This document shows positions 16,597-25,933 of a DNA stretch of 64,000 bases, piece by piece. The first letter of the stretch is position 1. Each line of letters starts with the position of its first letter. Below the pieces are notes generated by a model. That model made no database searches, was not told where the DNA came from, and saw only the letters and a program-made list of their open reading frames with translations. The translations under genes and the position numbers were made by a program. Origin of the DNA: Streptomyces sp. NBC_00078 (GTDB lineage: Bacteria > Actinomycetota > Actinomycetes > Streptomycetales > Streptomycetaceae); assembly GCF_026343335.1 (NCBI RefSeq), contig NZ_JAPELX010000001.1, forward strand, positions 7,192,001 through 7,256,000, in the 5' to 3' direction.

Positions 16597-16666
16597 CGCA
16601 CGAATTTAAGGCGATGCCTCTCATAGGTATGACTATGTGGCAAAGGCTCGCCGCGGAGTCACCCGC

Positions 16667-17557
16667 TCAGTGGGCGAGCAGCCTTTTCCTGCACTCCTCC
16701 AGGTCGTAGTCCGGCTCCGGGTACCGCGGGTCCAGGGCCTCCAGGTGCTCCAGGAGCAGGCGCGCGACCGCCCAGTTGCGGAACCACTTGCGGTCCGCCG
16801 GAATCAGGTACCAGGGGGCGTGCGGAGTCGAACAGCGGTGCAGGGCGATCTCGTACGCCTCCTGGTACGCGGGCCACAGCGCGCGGTCGTCGATGTCGCT
16901 GGGACTGAACTTCCAGCGCTTGTCGGGCCGGTCGAGGCGCCTGAGAAGGCGGCGGCGCTGCTGATCGGGGGAGATGTGCAGAAAGCACTTGACCACGGTC
17001 ACCCGGTCGTCGGCCAGGCGCTGCTCGAAGCGGTTGATCTCGTCGTAGCGGCGCTCGATCTCCTCGCGCGGGACCAGGGCGCGGACGCGCGGGACGAGCA
17101 CGTCCTCGTAGTGCGAGCGGTCGAAGGCGCCGATCTCGCCCGGCCGTGGGATCTCCTTCTCGATACGCCAGAGGAAGTCGTGTTCGCGTTCCTCGGGCGT
17201 GGGCACCTTGAACCCCTTGACCCGGCAGCCGGCCGGGTGGAACAGCCCGACGACATGCTTGACGGTGCCGCCCTTGCCGCTGGTGTCCATGCCCTGGAGC
17301 ACCAGCAGGACACGGCGGACGTCGCCCGTGGTGCCGGCCGCCCAGAGGCGCTCCTGGAGTTCGGCGAGTGGTTTGCCCATGCGGGCGGTGTCCTTCAGGC
17401 CCGCGGACTTGTCCTTGGGCCCGGGACCGGTCCGGGGGTCATACGCGGTCCGGGTGTCGTACGCGCCCAGGTCGATCTGCTCGCCCCGGGGAACGCGCAG
17501 CACCTCCCTCAGCCGGAGATCCGCCGCGGCTTGCTGCTTCCTGCCGTCCTTCGCCAC
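16667..17557 (-). CDS. ppk2: Polyphosphate kinase 2 family protein
   Basis: About 296 residues from GTG 17557, which has AAGGGG upstream; a GTG 14 codons earlier has no such site. Walker A is LQGMDTSGKGGTVK and the Walker B/DRS motif is FDRSHYEDVL. The lid segment includes KWKFSPSDIDDRALW. PPK2 enzymes transfer phosphate between polyphosphate and nucleoside mono- or diphosphates. The sequence contains one PPK2 domain, so it would act on ADP/GDP or on AMP; class assignment needs alignment. It is monocistronic, with a 60-nt gap to the deacetylase gene. Confidence 0.9.
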   Translation of the reverse strand: MAKDGRKQQAAADLRLREVLRVPRGEQIDLGAYDTRTAYDPRTGPGPKDKSAGLKDTARMGKPLAELQERLWAAGTTGDVRRVLLVLQGMDTSGKGGTVKHVVGLFHPAGCRVKGFKVPTPEEREHDFLWRIEKEIPRPGEIGAFDRSHYEDVLVPRVRALVPREEIERRYDEINRFEQRLADDRVTVVKCFLHISPDQQRRRLLRRLDRPDKRWKFSPSDIDDRALWPAYQEAYEIALHRCSTPHAPWYLIPADRKWFRNWAVARLLLEHLEALDPRYPEPDYDLEECRKRLLAH

Positions 17558-17719
17558 CGGTCGCCCCTTACGGTCGTGTGTTCTCGACGGTACGTCCACA
17601 CGGCTCAGCGGGCGTAGCGGCAGGGAAAGGGTGCGGTCGGCTGCGTAGACCGTGAAGACGTGGTGGTGCGGGGTGCTGCCCCTGGGCGGGCAGGGGCGCC
17701 GTAGCCGGTCTGCCGGATG

Positions 17720-18610
<891 letters not shown>

Positions 18611-18667
18611 GACGACTCCCTCTGTCCAGAGGTCTGGTATGTCTGTTCCTGTAACGATATGCCCGAT

Positions 18668-18703
18668 GGCCGGTCCCGGGCCACGAGGGACCCGGGACCG
18701 GCC
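18668..18703. terminator. 13-bp-stem hairpin after the SulP gene
   Basis: Arms GGCCGGTCCCGGG (18668-18680) and CCCGGGACCGGCC (18691-18703) pair perfectly with a 10-nt loop. It lies 10 nt beyond the stop of the SulP transporter gene and upstream of the slipin gene, and is a good terminator candidate for the carbonic anhydrase-SulP operon. Confidence 0.7.
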
Positions 18704-18713
18704 ACCGACGCAC

Positions 18714-20171
18714 CTATGGAGCGGTCACCCGCACCGGTTCGATGCCGACCGCGCTGTGCCGCTCGGCCCAGTTCTCCAGTGCCTTACGGCAGGCGTGGTC
18801 CAGGTGCTGCAGGCCGGACAGGTCCAGCTCCACCGGTCGGTCCTGGGGCAGCGCCTCCAGACTGTCGAGGATCTTCGGCAGCCGCAGGAAGGTCGCGTTG
18901 CCCGACAGGTGGGCCTGGACGGGACCCGCGCCCTTGTCGATGACGTCCAGCTTGATGTGTGAGGCCTCCCAGGCGGTCTTGACGACCGCGAGGGCCAGAC
19001 CGATGAGAACGCCCTCGAACATGCTGACCGCGACGATCGACACGGCCGTGACGACCAGGATCAGTGCCTCGCCGCGGTGGCCGTGCCACAGCGACGCGAT
19101 CTCCCGTACGGGGATCAGCTTGGCGCCGGAGTAGACGAGGATGCCCGCGAGGGCCGGGATCGGGATGTAGGCGAGGACGTCCGGCAGCAGGGCCGCGAAC
19201 AGCAGCAGCCACACGCCGTGCATCACGCGGGACGCCTTGGTCCGCGCGCCCGCCTGGACGTTCGCCGCGCTGCGCACGATCACCGCGGTCATCGGCAGCG
19301 CGCCGAGAAGACCGCACAGGGCATTGCCCGCGCCCTGCGCGACGAGTTCCTTGTCGTACTCGGTGCGCGGACCGTCGTGCAGCCGGTCCACGGCCGCCGC
19401 GCTGAACAGTGACTCGGCGGACGCGATCAGGGTGAAGGCGACGATCGTGCCGAGCAGACCGATGTCGGCGAGGTCACCGAAGGCGCCCAGCGGGGGCGGC
19501 TGGATGGAGCTCAGCAGGCCCTTCACCTCGACAGTGGCGACCGGCAGCGAGAACACCAGCACGGCGACGGTCGCGAGACCGACGGCGGCAAGCGGACCGG
19601 GGACCGTGCGCACCTGCTTCGGCATGCGCTTCCACAGCACCAGGACTGCGATCGTGCCGGCGCCGACGAGGATGGAGGCGAGCGCCGCCCTGTTCCCGAC
19701 GGCGTCGAAGAGCGCGCCCGGGAGCTGGGCTATCTTCGCCAGGCCGGAGGCGGGCGCCTTGGCGTCCGCCATCGAGTAGAGCTGTCCGGCGATCAGCACA
19801 AGACCGATTCCGGCCAGCATGCCCTCGACGACCGAGACCGAGATGGCCCGGAAGTAGCGCCCCAGTTTCAGGGTGCCCATGAGGATCTGGAGGGCGCCGG
19901 TGGCAAGGACGATCACGCCCAGGGCCGGCAGCCCGAACTCCCGCACGGCCTCGAAGACCAGCACGGTCAGCCCCGCCGCGGGGCCGGAGACCTGCAGGCT
20001 GCTGCCGCGCATGAATCCGGTGACCATGCCGCCCACGATGCCGGTGACCAGGCCCAGTTCGGCCGGGACACCGGAGGCGACGGCCACACCCACGCACAGC
20101 GGGAGCGCGACCAGGAAGACGACCAGCGAGGCGGCGAAGTCCTGCCGCAGGTGAGGGTATTTGGTCATCAT
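18714..20171 (-). CDS. SulP-family anion (probably bicarbonate) transporter with STAS domain
   Basis: A 485-residue membrane protein starting at ATG 20171. The SulP core has about 11-14 spans, starting FAASLVVFLVALPLCVGVAV and including the family motif segment GLVTGIVGGMVTGF and GSSLQVSGPAAGL. A C-terminal STAS domain follows from about residue 395 (RPVELDLSGLQHLDH). SulP proteins carry sulfate, bicarbonate or other anions. The directly upstream carbonic anhydrase gene, which overlaps an alternative GTG start as GTGA, argues for bicarbonate. The long upstream open frame lies over the anhydrase gene and is not used. Confidence 0.9.
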   Translation of the reverse strand: MMTKYPHLRQDFAASLVVFLVALPLCVGVAVASGVPAELGLVTGIVGGMVTGFMRGSSLQVSGPAAGLTVLVFEAVREFGLPALGVIVLATGALQILMGTLKLGRYFRAISVSVVEGMLAGIGLVLIAGQLYSMADAKAPASGLAKIAQLPGALFDAVGNRAALASILVGAGTIAVLVLWKRMPKQVRTVPGPLAAVGLATVAVLVFSLPVATVEVKGLLSSIQPPPLGAFGDLADIGLLGTIVAFTLIASAESLFSAAAVDRLHDGPRTEYDKELVAQGAGNALCGLLGALPMTAVIVRSAANVQAGARTKASRVMHGVWLLLFAALLPDVLAYIPIPALAGILVYSGAKLIPVREIASLWHGHRGEALILVVTAVSIVAVSMFEGVLIGLALAVVKTAWEASHIKLDVIDKGAGPVQAHLSGNATFLRLPKILDSLEALPQDRPVELDLSGLQHLDHACRKALENWAERHSAVGIEPVRVTAP

Positions 20172-20176
20172 GGCGA

Positions 20177-20755
20177 TCACAGGGCCGCGAACGTGTCGGT
20201 CTGCGGGTCGTGGGCCTGCACGGCGCCGGTGTGGACCTCGTAGAACCAGGCGTGCAGGGACAGTTGACGGCTCTTCAGCTTCTGCTCGATGTACGGGTAC
20301 GAGCGCAGCCGCAGCAGTTGCGTCAGGACGTGGCTCTGCACACCCTCGGAAACGGTCGGGTCCTCGACCGCGCCTGCCGGGCGCGGGGTGGCGTGCGAGA
20401 GCCAGTCGCGCACGGCCGGCACGGCGTTGAGGTCGTCGCCGCGCACCAGGGCGCCGACGGCGCCGCAGTGCGAGTGTCCGCAGACGACGATGTCGGAGAC
20501 GCCGAGCACCTCCACGGCGTACTCGATGGTGCATGCCTCGCTGGTCGCGTGCTCCAAGGTGTACGGCGGGACGATGTTGCCCGCGGTGCGCAGCTCGAAG
20601 AGCTCGCCCGGGCGGGCGCCGGTGATCAGGGCCGGTACGACCCTGGAGTCGGAGCAGGTGATGAACAGCACCTGCGGGGACTGGCCTTCGGCGAGTCTGG
20701 CGAACTCCTCAGGGCGTTGTCCGAACGTACGGGCGTTGTCGATGAGGGGCTGCAT
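20177..20755 (-). CDS. Beta-carbonic anhydrase
   Basis: A 192-residue enzyme that interconverts CO2 and bicarbonate. The zinc ligands are Cys34, His94 and Cys97 (TCSDSR and GHSHCG), and the Asp36-Arg38 dyad of the beta class is present. AGGAGG stands in front of the ATG at 20755. It is the promoter-proximal gene of a two-gene operon with the SulP transporter: its stop at 20177 is 5 nt ahead of the transporter ATG. The pairing probably channels bicarbonate made or consumed at the membrane. Confidence 0.94.
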   Translation of the reverse strand: MQPLIDNARTFGQRPEEFARLAEGQSPQVLFITCSDSRVVPALITGARPGELFELRTAGNIVPPYTLEHATSEACTIEYAVEVLGVSDIVVCGHSHCGAVGALVRGDDLNAVPAVRDWLSHATPRPAGAVEDPTVSEGVQSHVLTQLLRLRSYPYIEQKLKSRQLSLHAWFYEVHTGAVQAHDPQTDTFAAL

Positions 20756-20839
20756 GATGTGGTGACTCCTCCTGGCGCGCCGAGGGCGCGTCGGTGTGGG
20801 CAGGACAGGGTGGGGGAACTGCGCTGTTCTGCTTCGCTC

Positions 20840-21232
20840 TCAGCAGCGGAAGACCTGAAGTGCCGCCGGAGAGTGGGATGTCGAGGGTCTCGACGGATGA
20901 TGGCCGCGCAGCGCGACCGGTTCGTGGACGGACGCCGGGTCCTGCGCCAGCACTTGGCGCTCGGGCTCCTCGGACGTGCAACCGGTGTTCACGTGACGGT
21001 CGCGGGTGCGCAGGGGGCCGGTCGGGCCCCCGGTGTGGCCGCAGCCACGCAACGTGGCGGACTCGTCACGCAGCGCCTTGCCGGACGGATTGGTTCCGGG
21101 CAGGGCTTTGGCCACTGCATGACGGCCCGTGTGTGCGGCCGCGAAGGATGCGGTCGGCGCGAAGAACTGGAGGGCGAGCAGGATGCCGGTGACGAGTGCC
21201 AGTGCGGTCCGGGCCGTCGTACCTCGGAACAT
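20840..21232 (-). CDS. Small exported protein, unknown
   Basis: A 130-residue protein. The start at 21232 is supported by GGAGGGG ten bases upstream. Residues 1-33 form a signal peptide (TARTALALVTGILLALQFFA, cleaved near SFAAA). The mature part is Arg/His/Ser/Pro-rich without a domain that I recognise, and has three Cys residues (RGCGHTGG, NTGCTSEE and the terminal VFRC). Composition and frame bias in the distal half are less typical, so the true 3' end could be different. It lies downstream of a dyad-rich region at 21279-21333. Confidence 0.55.
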   Translation of the reverse strand: MFRGTTARTALALVTGILLALQFFAPTASFAAAHTGRHAVAKALPGTNPSGKALRDESATLRGCGHTGGPTGPLRTRDRHVNTGCTSEEPERQVLAQDPASVHEPVALRGHHPSRPSTSHSPAALQVFRC

Positions 21233-21303
21233 GCGCCCCCCTCCCTGCCGTTCGTGCTTCTTGGGTCGACCAAAAGAAGGTCAATGACCGGTCAAGAAAC
21301 ACA

Positions 21304-21333
21304 TTAACCCTGCAAAGTTGCTTGCAGGGTTAA
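21304..21333. promoter_or_regulatory. Perfect 12-bp inverted repeat
   Basis: TTAACCCTGCAA (21304-21315) and TTGCAGGGTTAA (21322-21333) form a perfect dyad with a 6-nt centre (AGTTGC). A second small dyad, GGTCAATGACC, is at 21279-21289. The arms are A/T-rich for this genome, which is unlike the usual GC terminators, and they lie 72 nt upstream of the exported-protein start. An operator is likelier, though a terminator for zapE (ending at 21387) is possible. Confidence 0.5.
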
Positions 21334-21386
21334 CTTGGCGTTTCGAGCTGAAGAGAGCCTGAAATGCGCTGGTGGGGTGGCCTGAT

Positions 21387-22493
21387 CTAGTCGCCGGTGA
21401 CGAGTGTCCCGCCGTCCCGGGCCAGCGCGGTGAGCCGTGATATCGCCCTGAAGTACTTCTTGCGGTAGCCGCCGTTGAGCATCTCCTCGCTGAACAGCCG
21501 GTCGAAAGGCAGCCCGGAGGCCAGGACCGGCACCTCGCGGTCGTAGAGGCGGTCCGCGAGCACGACGAGCCTGAGGGCCGTCGACTGGTCGGGGACGGGC
21601 CGGACGCCGGTGAGGCAGACCGCTTTCAAGCCGTCCGTCAGGGCGCCGTACCTGCTGGGGTGGACCTTGGCGAGGTGGTCGAGGAGGTGCGGGAAGTCGT
21701 CGAGCGAGGCGCCCGCGGTGGCGTACGCGGCCTTCGTCACCTGCTCCTCGGAGAAGGGCGCCGGCGCTTCGGGCAGACCGCGGTGGCGGTAGTCCTCGCC
21801 GTCGATGCGCAGGGCGCGGAAGTGGGCGGACAGGCCCTGGATCTCGCGCAGGAAGTCGACCGCCGCGAAACGGCCCTCGCCGAGCTTGCCCGGGAGGGTG
21901 TTGGAGGTGGCGGCCAGGGCCACGCCGGCGTCGACGAGCCTGCCGAGCAGGGTCGACACGAGAACGGTGTCGCCGGGGTCGTCGAGCTCGAACTCGTCGA
22001 TGCACAGCAGTCGGTGGCCGGAGAGGGTCTGGACGGTCTGCTGGAAGCCCAGGGCGCCGACGAGGTTCGTCAGCTCGACGAAGGTGCCGAACGCCTTGAG
22101 CGCGGGCTCCGCCGGGGTGGCGTGCCAGAGGGAGGCGAGCAGGTGGGTCTTGCCGACGCCGTAGCCGCCGTCGAGGTAGACACCGCGGGGGCCCGCCGGG
22201 GTCTTCGGCGCCCTGGCCTTGCCGAACCCGAAGAATCCGCGCTTCCCGCCGCCTACGGCGTGCGCCCCGCCGAGCCCGCCCGCGAAGCTGTCCAGCACCT
22301 GGACGGCCTCGGTCTGGCTGGGCTGGTTCGGGTCCGGAACGTATGTGCTGAAGCGGACCGAGTCGAAGCGCGGCGGCGGCACCATCTCGGCGACCAGCCG
22401 GTCCGCGGGGACGTGCGGCGCGCGGGCGCACAGGGACGACGGAGCCGCGTCGGCTATCGGGCTGAGGCCGGGTGCGGAAGGGGAGGACGACAC
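21387..22493 (-). CDS. zapE: ZapE/AFG1-family ATPase
   Basis: A 368-residue P-loop ATPase. Walker A is GGYGVGKTHLLA (about residues 109-120) and Walker B is LLCIDEFELDD. Characteristic family segments include FVELTNLV, VALAATSNTLP and RYGALTDGLK. ZapE-type ATPases associate with the cell-division machinery in Proteobacteria, and AFG1 proteins act in mitochondrial quality control; the Streptomyces role is not established. The N-terminal 45 residues are a low-complexity extension. The start lies only 37 bp from the divergent RibD-C gene, so the promoters must overlap. Confidence 0.88.
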   Translation of the reverse strand: MSSSPSAPGLSPIADAAPSSLCARAPHVPADRLVAEMVPPPRFDSVRFSTYVPDPNQPSQTEAVQVLDSFAGGLGGAHAVGGGKRGFFGFGKARAPKTPAGPRGVYLDGGYGVGKTHLLASLWHATPAEPALKAFGTFVELTNLVGALGFQQTVQTLSGHRLLCIDEFELDDPGDTVLVSTLLGRLVDAGVALAATSNTLPGKLGEGRFAAVDFLREIQGLSAHFRALRIDGEDYRHRGLPEAPAPFSEEQVTKAAYATAGASLDDFPHLLDHLAKVHPSRYGALTDGLKAVCLTGVRPVPDQSTALRLVVLADRLYDREVPVLASGLPFDRLFSEEMLNGGYRKKYFRAISRLTALARDGGTLVTGD

Positions 22494-22530
22494 GGTTCAC
22501 CATGCTAAGCCGCGTGCCAGACTGCTCGAC

Positions 22531-23370
22531 ATGCGACGCCTGTTCCCTGTGACCGACGAGACAGTGCTGACAACTCCCGGTGAGGAGGGCGGGGCCGGTG
22601 GTACCAGTGGTATCGGTGTTCTCGACGCCCTGACCGAGCGCGAGTGGAGCCTGGCCGAGCTCGCCGCCGCCTACGCCTATCCCGAGCCGACCGCCGCCGG
22701 GCAGGCCGTTCCCTGGCTACGGGCGAACATGGTGTCCACGCTCGACGGGGCCGCCCAGCACGACGGGCGGTCGCAGCCGATCTCCAGCGCGACCGACATG
22801 CGGATCTTCGGCACCCTGCGGGCCCTGGCGGACGTGGTGGTCGTCGGTGCGGAAACGGTACGACAGGAGGGGTACCGGCCCGCACGCGCGCGGGCGGATT
22901 TCGCGCAGATGCGGGAGGCGGCCGGACAGGGGCCGGCGCCCGCGATCGCGGTGGTCACCGCGAGCCTCGACCTCGACTTCTCCCTTCCGCTGTTCACCTC
23001 ACCGCTGGTGCCCACCCTGGTGCTCACCGGCGCCGCGGCGCCCCCCGACCGCATCGCCGCGGCCGAAAAGGCGGGTGCCCGGGTGGTGATCGCCGGTGAC
23101 GGCATGGGGGTGGAGCCCGCCCGCGCCGTACAGGCCCTGGGCGCCCTCGGACACAACCGGCTGCTGACCGAGGGCGGCCCTCGGCTGCTCGGCCAGCTGG
23201 TGGCCGCCGGGGTGCTCGACGAGCTCTGTCTCGCCGTGTCCCCGATGCTCACCGCCGGTCATGCGCAGCGCATCGCGGGCGGACCGTCGGTCGCGGTTCC
23301 GCAACGCTTCGTGCTCGCGTCGGTACTGGAGGAGGAGGGGTTTCTCTTCACCCGCTACCAGCGGTCCTGA
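22531..23370 (+). CDS. RibD C-terminal (dihydrofolate-reductase-like) pyrimidine reductase
   Basis: A 279-residue stand-alone RibD_C protein. The segment ANMVSTLDGAAQHDGRS is the substrate and NADPH entrance of the family. ALADVVVVGAETVRQEGY and NRLLTEGGPRLLGQLVAAG follow, the latter being the strongly conserved nucleotide-binding motif. Enzymes of this type reduce the ribosyl group of 5-amino-6-ribosylaminouracil phosphate in riboflavin synthesis, or act as related NADPH reductases. No deaminase domain is attached. The start is ATG 22531; the earlier open frame lies over zapE. Confidence 0.85.
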   Translation: MRRLFPVTDETVLTTPGEEGGAGGTSGIGVLDALTEREWSLAELAAAYAYPEPTAAGQAVPWLRANMVSTLDGAAQHDGRSQPISSATDMRIFGTLRALADVVVVGAETVRQEGYRPARARADFAQMREAAGQGPAPAIAVVTASLDLDFSLPLFTSPLVPTLVLTGAAAPPDRIAAAEKAGARVVIAGDGMGVEPARAVQALGALGHNRLLTEGGPRLLGQLVAAGVLDELCLAVSPMLTAGHAQRIAGGPSVAVPQRFVLASVLEEEGFLFTRYQRS

Positions 23371-23502
23371 GAATCGATCAGCGGTACCGCCGGTCCCGAA
23401 ATCGGCGGAGTCAACCGTTCCGCTTACTTGCGGGCGGGCACACTGAACTCGCAGTCCCCGTGACATCACGGGGCAGGATGGCTTCCGCAGAAGGGGCGCC
23501 CG

Positions 23503-23976
23503 GTGTTCACAAGCGTATTGATGATCGAGAAGGCATTGACGTCCGCGGACGTGGAGTTCGTCACCGGCCTGCACGGAGAGGAGGAGGTCTCCTTCCACGT
23601 GCTGCTGCAGCCCCGCGGCGACCAGGCGGACCGCCTGCTGCGGGCCATCGACGACGTCGCGCTCGGCGAACTGGACGAGGCGGCGCGCGAGCGCGAGGTC
23701 CCCGAGGGGGAGGCCGCCAAGGACTTCGGGGAGCGGGCGCTCGAGGTGTCCCTGCAGGCGCTGCACGCCTCCGGCAGCGAGGCCGGGGGGAGACTGATCG
23801 AGGATCATCCGCTGGACGCGTTGAAGGTTCTCGTGGACGAGGTCGGGGCGGACGAGGTGATCGTGCTGACCGATCCCCACTACGTGGAGGAGTTCTTCCA
23901 CCGGGACTGGGCGTCGCGGGCCCGGCACAAGGTGGGGGTGCCGGTGCTGAAGCTGTTCTCGCACAGCAAGGCGTAG
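23503..23976 (+). CDS. Conserved actinobacterial hypothetical protein
   Basis: A 157-residue cytosolic protein starting at GTG 23503 with AAGGGG upstream; ATG 23521 is an alternative. It begins FTSVLMIEKALTSADVEFV and has an acidic helical middle (GELDEAAREREVPEGEAAKD). It ends in an alpha/beta segment, VGADEVIVLTDPHYVEEFFH, followed by VGVPVLKLFSHSKA, which resembles a universal-stress-like nucleotide fold. Homologues are sometimes labelled indole-3-glycerol phosphate synthase, but no TIM-barrel motif is present and I do not accept that name. Confidence 0.75.
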   Translation: MFTSVLMIEKALTSADVEFVTGLHGEEEVSFHVLLQPRGDQADRLLRAIDDVALGELDEAAREREVPEGEAAKDFGERALEVSLQALHASGSEAGGRLIEDHPLDALKVLVDEVGADEVIVLTDPHYVEEFFHRDWASRARHKVGVPVLKLFSHSKA

Positions 23977-24120
23977 GCGGCGCCTGTGCGCCGTAGGAGG
24001 GGCGCGGCCGTGGGGGCGGCGGGCGGGAATCGGCCCCGGCGCCTCCTGGTCGGTGTCAGGTGCGGCACCCAATAGGCTGGCCGCTGAACGTCCGCCGTAA
24101 CACGCACAGGGAGACAACGC

Positions 24121-25509
24121 ATGGCACCCGGCCTTCCCACCGCCATGGACCGACCGCACTTCATCGGGATCGGCGGCGCCGGAATGTCGGGGATCGCGAA
24201 GATCCTCGCGCAGCGCGGGGCCAAGGTCGCGGGCAGTGACGCGAAGGAGTCCGCGACCGCCGAGGCCCTGCGTGCGCTGGGTGCGACGGTGCACATCGGG
24301 CACGCGGCCGAGCACCTCGCCGACGACGCCACCTGTGTCGTCGTGTCCTCGGCGATCCGGAAGGACAACCCGGAGCTGGCGCGCGCGGCCGAACTGGGCA
24401 TCGCCGTGGTGCACCGCTCCGACGCCCTCGCCGCGCTCATGGACGGTCTGCGGCCCATCGCGGTCGCGGGCACCCACGGCAAGACCACCACGACGTCAAT
24501 GCTGGCCGTGTCGCTGAGCGAGCTGGCGCTGAACCCGTCGTACGCGATCGGCGGCGATCTCGACGCCCCCGGCTCCAACGCCCTGCACGGCGAGGGCGAC
24601 ATCTTCGTGGCCGAGGCGGACGAATCGGACCGCAGTTTCCACAAGTACGCGCCCGAGGTCGCGATCGTCCTCAACGTGGAGCTCGACCACCACGCCAACT
24701 ACGCGTCCATCGACGAGATCTACGAGTCCTTCGAGACGTTCGCCGGACGGATCGTGCCCGGTGGCACGCTGGTGATCAACGCGGACCACGAGGGTGCGCG
24801 GGAGCTGACCCGGCGGCTGGCCGGCGCGGTGCGGACGGTCACGTACGGCGACGCGGCGGACGCCGACGTCCGTGTGCTGTCCGTCGTCCCGCAGGGGCTG
24901 AAGAGCGAGGTCACCGTCCTGCTGGGCGGCGAGGAACTCACCTTCGCGGTCTCCGTCCCCGGGCGGCACTACGCGCACAACGCCGTGGCCGCGCTCGCGG
25001 CGGGCGTCGCGCTGGGTGTCCCGGCCGCCCAGCTGGCGCCGGCCCTGGCCGCGTACACCGGCGTGAAGCGCCGCCTGCAGCTGAAGGGCGAGGCGGCCGG
25101 CGTCCAGGTCATCGACTCCTACGCCCACCACCCGACCGAGATGACGGCCGACCTGGAGGCGATGCGCGCGGCCGCGGGCGACGCCCGGATCCTGGTCGTC
25201 TTCCAGCCGCACCTGTTCTCCCGTACGCAGGAGCTGGGCACGGAGATGGGCCGGTCCCTGGCCCTGGCGGACGCCTCCGTCGTCCTCGACATCTACCCGG
25301 CCCGCGAGGACCCGATCCCCGGCGTGACCAGCGAGCTGATCATCGAGGCGGCGCGGGCCGCGGGCGCGGACGTGACGCCCGTCCACGACAAGGCGGACGT
25401 GCCGTCGGTCGTCGCGGGAATGGCGAAGGCCGGCGATCTCGTTCTCACCATGGGCGCGGGTGACGTGACGGACCTCGGCCCGCAGATTCTGGACCGTCTC
25501 GCACAGTAG
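24121..25509 (+). CDS. murC: UDP-N-acetylmuramate--L-alanine ligase
   Basis: A 462-residue Mur ligase that adds L-alanine to UDP-MurNAc in the cytosolic stage of peptidoglycan synthesis. The N-terminal UDP-binding motif GIGGAGMSGIAKIL lies at residues 16-29, and the ATP-binding P-loop GTHGKTTTT lies near 118-126. Further Mur signatures are EADESDRS, LNVELDHH and YAHHPTEM. The family is usually 450-490 residues, so it is full length. GGGAGACA precedes the ATG. msrB follows after 16 nt and is probably co-transcribed. Confidence 0.97.
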   Translation: MAPGLPTAMDRPHFIGIGGAGMSGIAKILAQRGAKVAGSDAKESATAEALRALGATVHIGHAAEHLADDATCVVVSSAIRKDNPELARAAELGIAVVHRSDALAALMDGLRPIAVAGTHGKTTTTSMLAVSLSELALNPSYAIGGDLDAPGSNALHGEGDIFVAEADESDRSFHKYAPEVAIVLNVELDHHANYASIDEIYESFETFAGRIVPGGTLVINADHEGARELTRRLAGAVRTVTYGDAADADVRVLSVVPQGLKSEVTVLLGGEELTFAVSVPGRHYAHNAVAALAAGVALGVPAAQLAPALAAYTGVKRRLQLKGEAAGVQVIDSYAHHPTEMTADLEAMRAAAGDARILVVFQPHLFSRTQELGTEMGRSLALADASVVLDIYPAREDPIPGVTSELIIEAARAAGADVTPVHDKADVPSVVAGMAKAGDLVLTMGAGDVTDLGPQILDRLAQ

Positions 25510-25525
25510 TAAGGGGCTGAGCTTC

Positions 25526-25933
25526 ATGTCGTACGACGTCGAAAAGCCGGACGAGCAGTGGCGTGCGGAGCTGACCCCCTCCGAGTACGCGGTGCTGCGG
25601 CAGGCCGCCACCGAGCCCGCCTTCACCGGTGAGTACACCAACACCAAGACGACGGGTGTCTACTCCTGCCGGGCCTGCGGCGCCGAACTGTTCACCTCGG
25701 GCACGAAGTTCGACTCCCACTGCGGCTGGCCGTCGTTCTTCGACCCGAAGGACACCGATGCCGTGGAGATCGTCGAGGACCGCTCGCACGGGATGGTGCG
25801 GACCGAGGTGCGCTGCGCGCGGTGCGGGTCGCACCTCGGACACGTGTTCGAAGGCGAGGGGTATGCGACACCTACGGACCAGCGGTACTGCATCAACAGC
25901 ATTTCGCTGAGTCTGACGCCGGAAGAGGCCTGA
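25526..25933 (+). CDS. msrB: Peptide-methionine (R)-S-oxide reductase
   Basis: A 135-residue MsrB. Structural zinc is bound by Cys48, Cys51, Cys97 and Cys100 (CRAC and CARC). The catalytic Cys122 lies in RYCINSISL, and the conserved GWPSF and GHVFEG segments form the pocket. It repairs methionine-R-sulfoxide, recycling through thioredoxin or mycoredoxin-type systems. AGGGGCTG precedes the ATG. The gene follows murC closely. Its last 41 bp overlap the convergent membrane-protein gene, so both stops lie inside the partner gene. Confidence 0.97.
   Translation: MSYDVEKPDEQWRAELTPSEYAVLRQAATEPAFTGEYTNTKTTGVYSCRACGAELFTSGTKFDSHCGWPSFFDPKDTDAVEIVEDRSHGMVRTEVRCARCGSHLGHVFEGEGYATPTDQRYCINSISLSLTPEEA

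Noticed and set aside
23503..23976. Indole-3-glycerol phosphate synthase annotation
   Set aside because: The protein is only 157 residues long and lacks TIM-barrel motifs; no trp genes are nearby.
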